From: an uncultured Prevotellaceae bacterium
Lineage (GTDB): Bacteria; Bacteroidota; Bacteroidia; Bacteroidales; Bacteroidaceae
Length of the DNA stretch: 45,806 bases
Reading direction: 5' to 3'
Assembly (NCBI GenBank): GCA_947168045.1
Contig: CAMVKN010000024.1
Location: 1 to 45,806 of the forward strand
Each line of letters begins with the position of its first letter. Position 1 is the stretch's first letter. The notes beneath the pieces are model-generated. The model was not told the origin of the DNA, did no database searches, and was given only the letters and a program-made list of their open reading frames with translations. A program made the translations under genes and the position numbers. Positions 1 through 8,531 of this stretch are shown here, one piece after another.

Positions 1-221
1 CACGGAGTCCCTGCGGCGGGCAAGGCGTTACAGACCCCACCCCTGCCCCTCCCCTACAAGGGAGGGGAGTGGCTCACGGAGTCCCTGCGGCGGGCAAGGC
101 GTTACAGACCCCACCCCTGCCCCTCCCCTTGAAGGGAGGGGAGTGCCTCACGGAGTCCCTGCGGCGGGCAAGGCGGTAGCCACTCCCCTCCCTTCAAGGG
201 GAGGGGCAGGGGTGGGGTCTG
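1..221. repeat. 74-bp GC-rich tandem repeat with inverted end
   Basis: Three copies of a unit starting cacggagtccctgcggcggg begin at 1, 75 and 149, an exact 74-bp period. Each full unit holds a hairpin (cccctccc / gggagggg, about 6-nt loop). The third unit breaks off near 180 and is followed by an inverted copy of the C-rich half (181-221), so the end of the array is itself a large palindrome with unit 2. No coding sense is apparent. The left end of the array may lie outside the window. Confidence 0.85.
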
Positions 222-290
222 GACTCGGCTTTGCCGCTTGGCTTGTCCAAGAACTTTATTCATTTGTACCAAGTTATTTTTTGCATAGCA

Positions 291-325
291 CAAAAAAGCC
301 GTGAACCCGACATGGATTCACAGCT
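291..325 (-). terminator. Intrinsic terminator after the lipoprotein pair
   Basis: Read on the minus strand, a 12-bp stem (297-308 with 314-325, two G-U pairs, 5-nt loop) is followed by six U residues. It lies 25 nt past the stop of the gene ending at 350, as expected for the end of that unit. Confidence 0.75.
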
Positions 326-349
326 TCTATTTCAAGAGAGAGAGAGTGA

Positions 350-772
350 TTACTCCTCAACCTCCTCTTCAGTCATCTGGGGCTCTAACTCTTCCTCGCC
401 CTCCTCAAGCATTTCCTCGCCATCGACGCCGGCCTCTTCAAGGGCCTGCTCCATGGTAGCCTGAATCTGAGCGGCAGCCTTCTCGTTGACCTCGGCAAAC
501 TTGGTGGTCAGCGTGGTGAAGCTGTCGACAACCTCTTTCGAGTACTCACTCTGGTACTTGCCCATCTCCTGGGTAGCAGCCTGGAATGCCTGGACGGCAG
601 CGTTCCAGTCCTCAACAGTCTCGAACTGGTCAATAGCCTCCATCGAGCAGACGGAAGCAGACTTGGCCTTCACGTCCTCCCAAGCCTTGGCAGCCTCGGG
701 CGACATCTTCTTACCACAAGAAGCGAAAATCATTGAAACGGCAGCGAGTGCCACGAAAATAGTCTTTTTCAT
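350..772 (-). CDS. Small acidic lipoprotein, paralogue of the upstream gene
   Basis: 140 aa. The N-terminus is a lipoprotein signal (MKKTIFVALAAVSMIFASC, lipobox FASC), so the mature protein should be lipid-anchored at Cys19. The rest is predicted mostly helical, low in aromatics, and ends in a strongly acidic tail (EEGEEELE...QMTEEEVEE). It shares the signal peptide, the sequence M-S-P-E-A-x-K-A-W just after the Cys, a D-Q-F-E-T motif and the acidic tail with the gene at 819-1235, so the two are tandem duplicates, 46 nt apart and probably cotranscribed. I do not recognise a functional family. The helical acidic character would suit a periplasm-facing binding protein, but that is a guess. Confidence 0.8.
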   Translation of the reverse strand: MKKTIFVALAAVSMIFASCGKKMSPEAAKAWEDVKAKSASVCSMEAIDQFETVEDWNAAVQAFQAATQEMGKYQSEYSKEVVDSFTTLTTKFAEVNEKAAAQIQATMEQALEEAGVDGEEMLEEGEEELEPQMTEEEVEE

Positions 773-818
773 TGTTCCGTATTCTAATTAAATAAGTATC
801 AATGCTAAAAAAGAGCGA

Positions 819-1235
819 TTACTCCTCAACCTCCTCTTCGGTCATCTGGTCCTCTAACTCTTCCTCGCCATCTTCAAGCTGCTCTTCCTCAGCCATCTCC
901 TGCTCTTCGAGAGCCTTCTGAGCGGCAATAGCCTCCTGCACCTTCTTGTCATGAGCGATGAGGGCCTGGGTCAATGCTTGACAGCTGTCGGCCACTTCCT
1001 TCGTCACCTTGCCGTCGAAGTTCTTGGCGAAATCCTCGCCAGCCTTCATGGCAGCGTCGAAAGCCTCCTGATAGGCCTCAGGTGTCTCAAACTGGTCACA
1101 AGCCTCGTCGGTAGAAACGGCAGCAGCCTTCTCCTTGTAATCATTCCATGCCTTAGTTGCCTCGGGGCTCATCTTGGGACCACAAGAAACAAGCATAGCT
1201 ACGGCAGCAAGTGCCACAAAAATAGTCTTTTTCAT
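819..1235 (-). CDS. Small acidic lipoprotein, first of a tandem pair
   Basis: 138 aa. Signal peptide with lipobox (MKKTIFVALAAVAMLVSCG, Cys18), then a KMSPEATKAW start, a helical middle and a Glu/Asp-rich end with the same QMTEEEVEE terminus as its neighbour at 350-772. The DNA of the last ~30 nt is almost identical between the two, which argues for recent duplication or gene conversion. A TAACTTTG promoter element lies upstream at 1303-1310 on this strand, making this the first gene of the two-gene unit. Function unknown. Confidence 0.8.
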   Translation of the reverse strand: MKKTIFVALAAVAMLVSCGPKMSPEATKAWNDYKEKAAAVSTDEACDQFETPEAYQEAFDAAMKAGEDFAKNFDGKVTKEVADSCQALTQALIAHDKKVQEAIAAQKALEEQEMAEEEQLEDGEEELEDQMTEEEVEE

Positions 1236-1302
1236 TTTCTAAAATTTTTAAAGGATTAAAACAATTGTTACTTTCTCAACTTTTAAATTTAATTTTCGGG
1301 TG

Positions 1303-1310
1303 CAAAGTTA
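1303..1310 (-). promoter_or_regulatory. Bacteroidetes -7 element for lipoprotein pair
   Basis: The minus strand reads TAACTTTG, matching TAnnTTTG, about 68 nt before the start codon at 1235. I do not see a convincing -33 TTG at the usual spacing. Confidence 0.55.
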
Positions 1311-1452
1311 CGCTAAACTTTTGTTATACGAACTATATTTTTGTATAATAATCATTAAAAAAGAGCAAAAAGAATTAAGCAGGCCAGTTTGGCACTGAGG
1401 TTTGCAACGCAGCTCACCCACCCCCACCCTAAACTTTTTCCATCATTTAGCA

Positions 1453-1482
1453 TTGCGGTTTCAACTTTATTCATTACCTTTG
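1453..1482 (+). promoter_or_regulatory. Promoter of the GH3 gene
   Basis: TTG at 1453-1455, 19-nt spacer, then TACCTTTG at 1475-1482. This puts transcription start near 1489, leaving only about 8 nt before the ATG at 1497 but a normal leader before the ATG at 1527. That decides the start chosen for the gene. Confidence 0.75.
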
Positions 1483-1526
1483 CAACCTAAATACCAATGA
1501 ACAACCTATTGAAACACCCATCTGAC

Positions 1527-3899
1527 ATGAAAAGAATGATTCTTACCATCGTTACGGCCAGCATGGCCCTGACGATGTCGGCACAGCGCCCAGCCATTGC
1601 CAAGGACGCTGCCATCGAGAAAAAGATTGAGAAGACACTGGCCAAGATGACGCTCGACGAGAAGATAGGCCAGATGCTGGAGCTGAACTTCGACATCATG
1701 GGCGGCTACGGCCCCGACGGGACATGGAAGCTGAACGAGACAACGCTCGACACCTGCCTGCAGAAGTGGAAGGTGGGCAGCATCCTCAACGCACCCGGCA
1801 CGCGCGCCCACACCACCGAGCAGTGGCGACAGTGGATTGGCCTGATTCAGGAGAAGTCGATGAAGCACTTAGGCATCCCCGACATCTACGGCCTGGACCA
1901 CAACCACGGCGTGACCTACACACAGGGCGGCACACTCTTCCCACAGCCCATCAACCTGGCGGCATCGTTCAACACCGAGCTGGCCCGCACCGGCGCCGAG
2001 GTGTGCGCCTATGAGAGCCGCGCCGGCAACTGCCCCTGGGTGTACAACCCCGTCACCGACCTGGGACGCGACCCGCGCTGGAGCCGCATCTGGGAGAGCT
2101 TCGGCGAGGATGCCATCGTGAACGCACGCATGGCCGAGGCCGAGATACGCGGCTATCAGGGTGACGACCCCAACCACCTGGACCAGTATCACGTGGCGGC
2201 GTGCATCAAGCACTATTTTGCCTACGGCGCACCCTTCACCGGCAAGGACCGCACACCCGCCTACGTGTCGCCACAGATGCTGCGCGAGAAATACTTCGAG
2301 CCCTTCAAGGCGGCCATCCAGGCAGGGGCACTGACACTGATGGTGAACTCGGGCAGCATCAACGGCATGCCGGTGCACGCCAGCTACGAGTACCTGACAA
2401 AATGGCTGAAGGAAGACCTGCAGTGGGACGGCATGATAGTGACCGACTGGGCAGACATAAATAATCTGTACACGCGCGAGCACGTAGCCAAGGACAAGAA
2501 GGACGCCATCCGCCTGGCCATCAATGCAGGCATCGACATGTCGATGGACCCCTACAGCATCGACTTCTGCATCCTGCTGAAGGAGCTGGTGCAGGAGGGC
2601 AAGGTGAGCCAGGCACGCATCGACGACGCCGTGCGCCGCATCCTCCGCGTCAAATACCGCCTGGGACTGTTCGACCGTCCCAACACCGGTGGCAAGGGCT
2701 ATGAGAAATTCGGCTCGAAGGAGCACGCCGACCTGGCACTACGCTCGGCCGAGGAGACCATCGTCCTGCTGAAGAACGCACCCCACGCAGGCGAGGAGCC
2801 GCTGCTGCCCCTGACGACGGACAAGCTGAACAAGCTGCACACGTCATCAGCACAGGGCGACTTCCAAATTCTACTGACCGGCCCCAACGCCAACCAGATG
2901 CGCTGCCTCAACGGCGGATGGAGCTACACCTGGCAGGGGTCGAGGGCCGAGGACCTGGCCCAGCAGTACAACACCGTCTACGAGGCACTGTGCAACAAGT
3001 ACGGCAAGGAGCACATCATCCTCGAACAGGGCGTGACCTACAACGAGCGCGGACAGTACTGGGAGGAGAACGAGCCACAGACCGACCGTGCCGTGGCAGC
3101 TGCCGCCAAGGCCGACGTCATCATTGCCTGCATTGGTGAGAACAGCTACTGCGAGACACCCGGCAACCTGACCGACCTGTGGCTGTCCGAGAACCAGCGC
3201 AGCCTGGTGAAGGAGCTGGCCAAGACGGGCAAGCCCATCATCCTGGTGCTGAACGAGGGACGCCCCCGCCTCATCAGCGACATCGAGCCGCTGGCCAAGG
3301 CCGTGGTGCACACCTTCCTGCCTGGCAACTATGGTGGCGATGCACTGGCCAACCTGCTCAGCGGCGAGGCGAACTTCTCAGCAAAGATGCCCTACACCTA
3401 TCCGCGCGAAATCAACTCGCTGAACAACTACGACTACAAGGTGTCAGAGGAGGTGGGCACCATGTCAGGCGCCTACAACTACGACGCCAAGGTCAGCCTG
3501 CTGTGGCCCTTCGGCTATGGTCTGAGCTACACCACCTTTGAATACAGCAACCTGCGCACCGACAAGAACGCCTTCACGGCCGACGACGTCATCAACGTCA
3601 GCGTCGACGTGCGCAACAGCGGCACACGGACGGGCAAGGAGGCAGTGCTGCTCTACAGCAGCGACGTCGTTGCCTCGCTCACGCCTGACAACAAACGGCT
3701 GCGCGACTTCACGAAGGTGGAGCTGCAGCCGGGCCAGAAGCGCACCGTCACCTTCCAGCTGCCTGCGAAGAGCATGGCCTTCGTCGGTGCCGACAGGCGC
3801 TGGACACTGGAAGAGGGCGACTTCATCCTGCGCGCCGGCGACCAGCAGACCACCATACGCTGCACAGCCACGAAGACCTGGGACCAGCCCAACATCTGA
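1527..3899 (+). CDS. Exported GH3 family beta-glucosidase (BglX-like)
   Basis: 790 aa from ATG 1527. An in-frame ATG at 1497 would add ten residues that spoil the signal peptide and sit almost on the transcription start. Signal peptide [20 protein letters not shown], so periplasmic or outer-membrane associated. The GH3 N-terminal TIM barrel follows ([29 protein letters not shown]). The catalytic Asp lies in MIVTDWADI (Asp307 from this start). Then comes the alpha/beta sandwich with conserved [17 protein letters not shown], and a C-terminal fibronectin-III-like domain (about residues 670-780). Length and order match bacterial GH3 beta-glucosidases and xylosidases; exact sugar specificity cannot be read. 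Monocistronic, with no sugar-utilisation neighbours. Confidence 0.92.
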   Translation: MKRMILTIVTASMALTMSAQRPAIAKDAAIEKKIEKTLAKMTLDEKIGQMLELNFDIMGGYGPDGTWKLNETTLDTCLQKWKVGSILNAPGTRAHTTEQWRQWIGLIQEKSMKHLGIPDIYGLDHNHGVTYTQGGTLFPQPINLAASFNTELARTGAEVCAYESRAGNCPWVYNPVTDLGRDPRWSRIWESFGEDAIVNARMAEAEIRGYQGDDPNHLDQYHVAACIKHYFAYGAPFTGKDRTPAYVSPQMLREKYFEPFKAAIQAGALTLMVNSGSINGMPVHASYEYLTKWLKEDLQWDGMIVTDWADINNLYTREHVAKDKKDAIRLAINAGIDMSMDPYSIDFCILLKELVQEGKVSQARIDDAVRRILRVKYRLGLFDRPNTGGKGYEKFGSKEHADLALRSAEETIVLLKNAPHAGEEPLLPLTTDKLNKLHTSSAQGDFQILLTGPNANQMRCLNGGWSYTWQGSRAEDLAQQYNTVYEALCNKYGKEHIILEQGVTYNERGQYWEENEPQTDRAVAAAAKADVIIACIGENSYCETPGNLTDLWLSENQRSLVKELAKTGKPIILVLNEGRPRLISDIEPLAKAVVHTFLPGNYGGDALANLLSGEANFSAKMPYTYPREINSLNNYDYKVSEEVGTMSGAYNYDAKVSLLWPFGYGLSYTTFEYSNLRTDKNAFTADDVINVSVDVRNSGTRTGKEAVLLYSSDVVASLTPDNKRLRDFTKVELQPGQKRTVTFQLPAKSMAFVGADRRWTLEEGDFILRAGDQQTTIRCTATKTWDQPNI

Positions 3900-3911
3900 T
3901 AACGGCGCGAA

Positions 3912-4084
3912 ATAATCCCAAATCGGTCATTAGGCTGTTACGCGCTAACACGCTTTCTTTTTGTCATCTGCCCCGCCGCTTTTCGATTACAATGGAACCC
4001 CATTGCGCACTCAAAGCAGCAGGACATCTGTTCAAAAATAAAGGATATTATCATCATAACGCTAATGACCGATTTGGGATAATT
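3912..4084. repeat. Inverted-repeat bounded intergenic element (MITE-like)
   Basis: An 18-bp perfect inverted repeat, atcccaaatcggtcatta at 3915-3932 and its complement at 4063-4080, extends to about 21 bp with one mismatch. It encloses about 130 nt without a convincing gene. The architecture resembles a miniature inverted-repeat element, or the two ends of a decayed mobile element. Part of the terminal motif reappears at 13613-13635 on the far side of the accessory region. Confidence 0.6.
3926..3937 (+). repeat. Left copy of 12-bp direct repeat flanking accessory region
   Basis: gtcattaggctg, identical to 13624-13635. In both places it is preceded by cccaaa within 3-4 nt. The two copies lie outside the HU-like, R-M and primase-like genes. 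Possible attachment-site or target remnant; no recombinase gene is seen between them. Confidence 0.45.
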
Positions 4085-4110
4085 GCCTTGCAACGCATAG
4101 CATATAAGAC

Positions 4111-4150
4111 ATTATCTCCATGAGATATTTCCGTATCTCATGGAGATAAT
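4111..4150. terminator. Perfect 17-bp hairpin, probable terminator
   Basis: attatctccatgagata (4111-4127), 6-nt loop, then the exact complement (4134-4150) followed by tttgtct. It lies between the convergent GH3 and HU-like genes, so it could end transcription from either side. The AT-rich stem and short U-run are atypical for a strong intrinsic terminator. Confidence 0.5.
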
Positions 4151-4198
4151 TTTGTCTCGCATGTCCTCAAAAAAACTGAGGAGGGGGCTGACATTTGT

Positions 4199-4687
4199 TT
4201 AGGGGTTCACCGTCGGCTCGCCGCTGGTGCCGGTGCCCTCGATGTACTCACCCTTGGTCGAGCTGAGGATGAGCTCGCCAGCCTTCACGCGCTGTGCCAG
4301 ACTGGTGTAGCCCAGGCGGGCGGTCTTGGAGAGGATGGACTTGCGCATGTCACCCGTGGCACGGGCGGTCATCTTCACGCTCTTGATGTGGGTGCCCAGG
4401 TCGTACTTGTCAACGTTGTCGGCAGGCTTGCTGATGACGCTGGGGGTGAAGATGGCCAGGTCGTCGAGCTTCACGGGGATGCCGTTGAGCATCTGCTCCT
4501 GGATGCAGTGCACCATGTCAGTCAGGATGCCCTTGATGACGCCCTTCGTGTAGGGACTACTGTGGTCGGCCATGTGAGCGGCCAGCTCCTCGAGGGTCAT
4601 CACGTCGGCGGTCTCCACGCGGCCATACACCTTGCCGTAGCTCTCGCTGCCGGCCACCTTGTTTTTGTAGAGATTGATTTTCAACAT
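4199..4687 (-). CDS. HU-like (DNABII) DNA-binding protein, Bacteroidetes long type
   Basis: 162 aa. It resembles the longer Bacteroidetes HU family: LKINLYKNKVAG start, a helical part with TLEELAAHMADHSS...KGVIKGILTDMVHCIQEQMLNG, then the saddle-strand part (VKLDDLAIFTPSV). The C-terminal ~60 residues are low-complexity (SSTKGEYIEGTGTSGEPTVNP). From established context in Bacteroides, such HU-like genes are often found with VirE-N/BT4734-type proteins, one of which is encoded at 11002 here. Own promoter at 4736-4767 (TATCTTTG with TTTG 20 nt upstream). Expected to bend or coat DNA; a specific role is not known. Confidence 0.75.
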   Translation of the reverse strand: MLKINLYKNKVAGSESYGKVYGRVETADVMTLEELAAHMADHSSPYTKGVIKGILTDMVHCIQEQMLNGIPVKLDDLAIFTPSVISKPADNVDKYDLGTHIKSVKMTARATGDMRKSILSKTARLGYTSLAQRVKAGELILSSTKGEYIEGTGTSGEPTVNP

Positions 4688-4735
4688 AACAATAATAGTT
4701 TTAAAAGTGAATAGATAGAGTGAACTTTAACACTA

Positions 4736-4767
4736 CAAAGATACGAATTTTTTCTTTAACCACCAAA
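4736..4767 (-). promoter_or_regulatory. Promoter of the HU-like gene
   Basis: Minus strand: TTTG (4764-4767), 20-nt spacer, TATCTTTG (4736-4743). Standard Bacteroidetes spacing, about 49 nt before the start codon. Confidence 0.7.
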
Positions 4768-4840
4768 TAATAATACATTTATTTTCAATAAAATATCAAC
4801 AAAATGCTTTAACGAATACGCAACCGTTTTCCTCGCAATG

Positions 4841-5020
4841 AAAGTAGGAAAGTAGGAAATGCGGAAAGTGGACAAGAGGGAGAAATTCATATCAAAAAAA
4901 ACAAAACAAAGAGGTCTTAAGAAACGAATTGGAATAACTATAATAATTTAAACACCCTTTTCCTTCCTCCCGAAAAACGGCTTCATGTCTACTTTCCGCA
5001 TTTCTTACTTTCCTACTTTT
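4841..5020. repeat. Inverted repeat of a purine-rich intergenic motif
   Basis: A 29-nt arm at 4841-4869 (core gtaggaaatgcggaaagt) and its complement at 4991-5019, with one mismatch, enclose about 120 nt of AT-rich non-coding DNA. A rearranged copy of the motif lies at 13826-13860, next to queA. The arms consist of the short words ggaaagt and gtaggaaa reiterated. This accounts for much of the 444-nt gap between the HU-like and restriction genes; apart from the promoters at its two ends I see nothing else there. Confidence 0.65.
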
Positions 5021-5088
5021 TCTCCTCATTTTTATTAAATAGCGTGTATTTTTTGCAATCAAATCACATTTATCTCCCAAAGTTTTTG

Positions 5089-5096
5089 TATCTTTG
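5089..5096 (+). promoter_or_regulatory. -7 element before the R-M operon
   Basis: TATCTTTG, matching TAnnTTTG, 37 nt before the restriction gene. No -33 TTG at the usual distance, so the promoter may be weak or need an activator. Confidence 0.5.
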
Positions 5097-5132
5097 TCGC
5101 CAATTAGTTATTGAATAAAAAAGAATAATATA

Positions 5133-6575
5133 ATGGTGCATAACGAACCGTTGTCATACGATAAGGCAGACGCAATATCCATATATGAGTACGCTCTGCC
5201 TCTCATAGGCCACACGCTGCGAGAAATTGTTGGCGATGCTGCTGTTGCCGGTTATAACTCAAAAAACAAAGGTGAATTGGGGCAGATGGTGGAAGAACTA
5301 TACTATCACTATAAGCCCAACAGCTCACCAGAACCTGATTTCAGAGAAGCTGGAGTTGAACTGAAAACAACAGGTCTCAAAGAACTTAAAGACCTGACGC
5401 TTCAGATAAAGGAGCGACTCGTCGTTGACATGATTAACTACAATGAAGTGGTTAATCAAACGTTTGAAATGTCCTTGTTCTATAAGAAATTCAGACTACT
5501 TCTTTTGCTGTTCTATCTGTACGAAAAGGGAGTTGAGCAATTTGACCGTTATTTCCTTTACGTCGTATTGTGGAAGATTCCTGAAAAGGATTTGCTGATT
5601 ATTAAAAATGACTACGAGGTCATAGTCAACAAAATCAAGAGGGGTGAGGCTCACTTGTTGTCAGAAGGTGATACGGAGTATCTTGGTGCTTGTCGTAAAG
5701 GAAACAAGGGTTCAAAACTACGCCAGCAACCCTTTTCTGATGTTCGTGCTCCTGGCAGAGCATTCTCGCTTAAGCCTGCCTATATGCGCACAGTCCTTGA
5801 ATTTATCAAAGCCAGCGAAAAGAAATCTGTTGTCAATTTCAAGTATAAGGTACAGGCTCCACAGATTGCAACGGCAGCAGAATTGCGCAACGACACATTC
5901 GAGAATATAGTACTTCGCAAATTCGACGGTTATCAGGGGCTGACTTATGAGCGGTTGTGTTCAAAGATTGGCAAAAGGTATGATACTTCAAAGGATAAAT
6001 ATGCTCGTATCGCAAGCAGAATTGTCATGGGGAATTTCAAAGTTGCTAATTTGTCTGAGGAATTCAAGAAAGCAGGTCTGCAACTGAAAACCATACGTAT
6101 TGAGGCCGATGGTGGCATTAACGAGGCAATGTCTTTTGAGAATATCAACTACTCTGAGGTCTATGATACTGAAGACTGGCTTGATTCTCGTTTATATGAG
6201 ATTTTCAGTGGTCGTTTCCTATTTGCCATTTTCAGAGCTGATGGCGGACGTTTAGAGTATTACAACAAAGACGGCGAACTCGTAACAGAGAATACATATG
6301 CTTTTGACAAGGCTTTCTTCTGGACTATGCCAGTGGAAGATTTAAAGTACGCTGAGAAATACTGGAAGCATATTCGTCAAACAATTCTGGATAACCACAT
6401 TCAACCTGACTACTTCAATTCTCCCAGAAACAAGAGATTCCATGTCCGTCCCAAGGGAAGGGATTCAAGAGACTTAGCCATCAACCCTAACAACCCTGAT
6501 GGCGAAAAGGTGAAGAAGTATTGTTATTGGTTCAACAAAGACTATGTAAAAGAAATCGTAAAGAAGAATGCCTAA
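5133..6575 (+). CDS. Sau3AI-like type II restriction endonuclease
   Basis: 480 aa, close to the 489 aa of Sau3AI. The N-terminal MutH-like catalytic domain carries the D-x6-E-x-K site as Asp69, Glu76 and Lys78 (PEPDFREAGVELK). A conserved block HLLSEGDTEYLGACRKG followed by LRQQPFSDVRAPGRAFSLK matches the same region of Sau3AI as I remember it. The C-terminal half is a second MutH-like, probably DNA-binding or allosteric, domain in that family. Family members cut GATC; that specificity is inferred here. The gene overlaps the methyltransferase start by 8 nt (translational coupling) and is AT-richer than the flanking chromosome, suggesting acquisition. No control (C) protein gene is visible. 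Confidence 0.88.
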   Translation: MVHNEPLSYDKADAISIYEYALPLIGHTLREIVGDAAVAGYNSKNKGELGQMVEELYYHYKPNSSPEPDFREAGVELKTTGLKELKDLTLQIKERLVVDMINYNEVVNQTFEMSLFYKKFRLLLLLFYLYEKGVEQFDRYFLYVVLWKIPEKDLLIIKNDYEVIVNKIKRGEAHLLSEGDTEYLGACRKGNKGSKLRQQPFSDVRAPGRAFSLKPAYMRTVLEFIKASEKKSVVNFKYKVQAPQIATAAELRNDTFENIVLRKFDGYQGLTYERLCSKIGKRYDTSKDKYARIASRIVMGNFKVANLSEEFKKAGLQLKTIRIEADGGINEAMSFENINYSEVYDTEDWLDSRLYEIFSGRFLFAIFRADGGRLEYYNKDGELVTENTYAFDKAFFWTMPVEDLKYAEKYWKHIRQTILDNHIQPDYFNSPRNKRFHVRPKGRDSRDLAINPNNPDGEKVKKYCYWFNKDYVKEIVKKNA

Positions 6576-8295
6576 GAGTAAACATAAGATTCGTGTAGTA
6601 GAACTATTTGCCGGTGTGGGTGGTTTCCGCATCGGCCTTGAAGGAGCATCGGATGCCTATGAGACCATTTGGAACAACCAATGGGAGCCATCGACACAGC
6701 ATCAGGACGCATCATTGGTTTATAGAGCAAGATTTGGTTCAAGGGGGCACTCAAATAAAGACATCAATACCGTACCAACGACAGATATTCCAGATCATGA
6801 TTTGTTGGTTGGCGGATTCCCCTGCCAAGACTACTCTGTGGCTGCTACCCTGAGCAAGTCTGGAGGCATTGAGGGAAAGAAAGGTGTACTTTGGTGGCAA
6901 ATCTATCGTATCCTCCAGGAGAAGGGAGACAAACGCCCCCAGTACCTTTTCTTCGAGAACGTAGACCGTTTGCTGAATTCTCCTGCAACTCAGCGTGGGC
7001 GTGACTTTGCTATCATCCTCGCTTCACTAGCAGATTTAGACTATGTGGTTGAGTGGCGTGTCATCAATGCAGCCGACTACGGTATGCCTCAACGCAGACG
7101 CAGGACTTACATTGTAGGATACCTAAAGAATTCTGTTGTTGCTCAGAAAATAGAACGGATGGAAGACTGGGTAGAGTTTGACGGCGTAATGGCAAAGGCT
7201 TTTGAACTCAGCCCCAAGGCTGGCACAGTGTCGCAATTTGACATCGAAGGAACTATCCAAGAGTTTTCAGACAACTTTAACAAGGGCAAGAAAGACAGTC
7301 CGTTTGGCAATGCCGGAATGATGATGGACCGCCATGTTTATTCCCTTGATGCCGAGGCTATTTATGAAGGGCCACGTCAGACGCTTGGGGGGAACCTGGT
7401 GGATGAACATTTAGTGCCTGAAGACTTCTTTATTTCAGAAGACGACCTACCCAAATGGGAGTACGAAAAGGGCGCTAAGAAAATAGAGCGTGTTTCAAAA
7501 GAGGGCTATAAATATATGTTCTCTGAGGGCGGCATGTCTTTCCCTGACTCTCTCGACCTGCCTTCGCGTACTATTATCACTGGTGAGGGTGGTGTATCCC
7601 CCTCGCGTTTCAAGCATGTGGTGAAAACGAAGTCAGGACGTTATCGCCGGTTGCTGCCTATCGAGCTGGAACGCCTGAATATGTTTCCCGACAATCACAC
7701 GTTGCACCCAGAAGTGTCGGACGGCAGGCGCGCTTTTCTGATGGGCAATGCACTGGTTTGCGGCATCGTGGAGCAGATTGGCAAGAGCCTGTATCAGTTC
7801 ATCTACGACGAGGCTCCAGTATCTACAAAGCCCATTTTTACAAATCGTGATGCAAAGCCGATGCTTGATTTGGGATTGTTTACTGATGAAAAAAAGCCGC
7901 TGGTAGTGAATCGTCCTAAGAAGGTATATACACTCGACCCTGCAAAGCACCTGTTAATTGGCTTGGTGAAAAAAGACAATGAGGAATACTTCTTGAAAGA
8001 AGAGCCGACGAAGATTTACTATACCGGCAAGACGAAGACTTTCCCATCAACTGTTGCCATCAACAAGCTCTACTATTTCATGCCATATATCAAAGAGAAG
8101 GGCGTGCGTGACCTGTATTTGATTCGAGTAGCACGCATTGGCAACAAGGCAGAGATTCATTCTGAATCGAAAGATGAGGAACCGCGTCTTGTGTTTGAAT
8201 TGGAATATCTGGAAAGTTTGCCGGAGTATAAGCCGATGTCACTGACGAGGTATTGGTATAAAGACACGCTTCTGGGTAGAGTTTTCAAGGAATAG
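6568..8295 (+). CDS. DNA (cytosine-5) methyltransferase of the R-M pair, with extra C-terminal domain
   Basis: 575 aa. C5-methyltransferase motifs in order: I (VELFAGVGGF, residues 11-20), IV with the catalytic Cys86 (GGFPCQDYS), VI (FENVDRLL), VIII (PQRRRRTYIVGY), then the target-recognition region, and IX/X (RRLLPIELERLNMFPDN; FLMGNALVCGIVEQIG). It would protect the site cut by the neighbouring Sau3AI-like enzyme, probably methylating C in GATC. After motif X about 155 residues remain (roughly 420-575: KPMLDLGLFTDEKK...LLGRVFKE), an additional domain not needed for methylation and absent from the usual ~410-aa enzymes. I do not recognise it. Starts inside the end of the nuclease gene. Confidence 0.92.
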   Translation: MPKSKHKIRVVELFAGVGGFRIGLEGASDAYETIWNNQWEPSTQHQDASLVYRARFGSRGHSNKDINTVPTTDIPDHDLLVGGFPCQDYSVAATLSKSGGIEGKKGVLWWQIYRILQEKGDKRPQYLFFENVDRLLNSPATQRGRDFAIILASLADLDYVVEWRVINAADYGMPQRRRRTYIVGYLKNSVVAQKIERMEDWVEFDGVMAKAFELSPKAGTVSQFDIEGTIQEFSDNFNKGKKDSPFGNAGMMMDRHVYSLDAEAIYEGPRQTLGGNLVDEHLVPEDFFISEDDLPKWEYEKGAKKIERVSKEGYKYMFSEGGMSFPDSLDLPSRTIITGEGGVSPSRFKHVVKTKSGRYRRLLPIELERLNMFPDNHTLHPEVSDGRRAFLMGNALVCGIVEQIGKSLYQFIYDEAPVSTKPIFTNRDAKPMLDLGLFTDEKKPLVVNRPKKVYTLDPAKHLLIGLVKKDNEEYFLKEEPTKIYYTGKTKTFPSTVAINKLYYFMPYIKEKGVRDLYLIRVARIGNKAEIHSESKDEEPRLVFELEYLESLPEYKPMSLTRYWYKDTLLGRVFKE

Positions 8296-8313
8296 TAAAT
8301 GATGAGTATTCAT

Positions 8314-8330
8314 GTACACAGCATGTGTAC
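8314..8330 (+). terminator. Weak hairpin after the R-M operon
   Basis: gtacac / gtgtac stem with a 5-nt loop, followed by a U/A-rich stretch, 18 nt after the methyltransferase stop. Short stem, so only tentative. The rest of the 8296-8531 gap holds one more small hairpin (ctctg/cagag at 8469-8483) and no gene I can support. Confidence 0.3.
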
Positions 8331-8531
8331 TTCAATATATTTCCTTATTATATAATTACGAACTTAATCCCTTTTCTCTATAGGTAAAAGACTTAGAACA
8401 AACCTGTCAGACTCATTAGCGGAACCCGGACCTGATCGTGATGGTTGTGTAACAGGACGTGCCATCCACTCTGTCAAACAGAGGTTTTCAGACACCGCTG
8501 GACGCAGTACTAACCCTTTAATCAGCTCACA

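Noticed and set aside
1..221. CRISPR array
   Set aside because: Units abut without unique spacers; each 74-bp copy is nearly identical throughout.
5133..8295. BREX, DISARM or other multigene defence system around the R-M pair
   Set aside because: No PglZ, BrxC, DrmA, Z1 or comparable gene is present; only the nuclease and methyltransferase are recognisable.
8296..8531. Small RNA or riboswitch upstream of the ATP-cone-like gene
   Set aside because: Only short hairpins could be drawn by eye and no known riboswitch motif was recognised; not supported enough to list.
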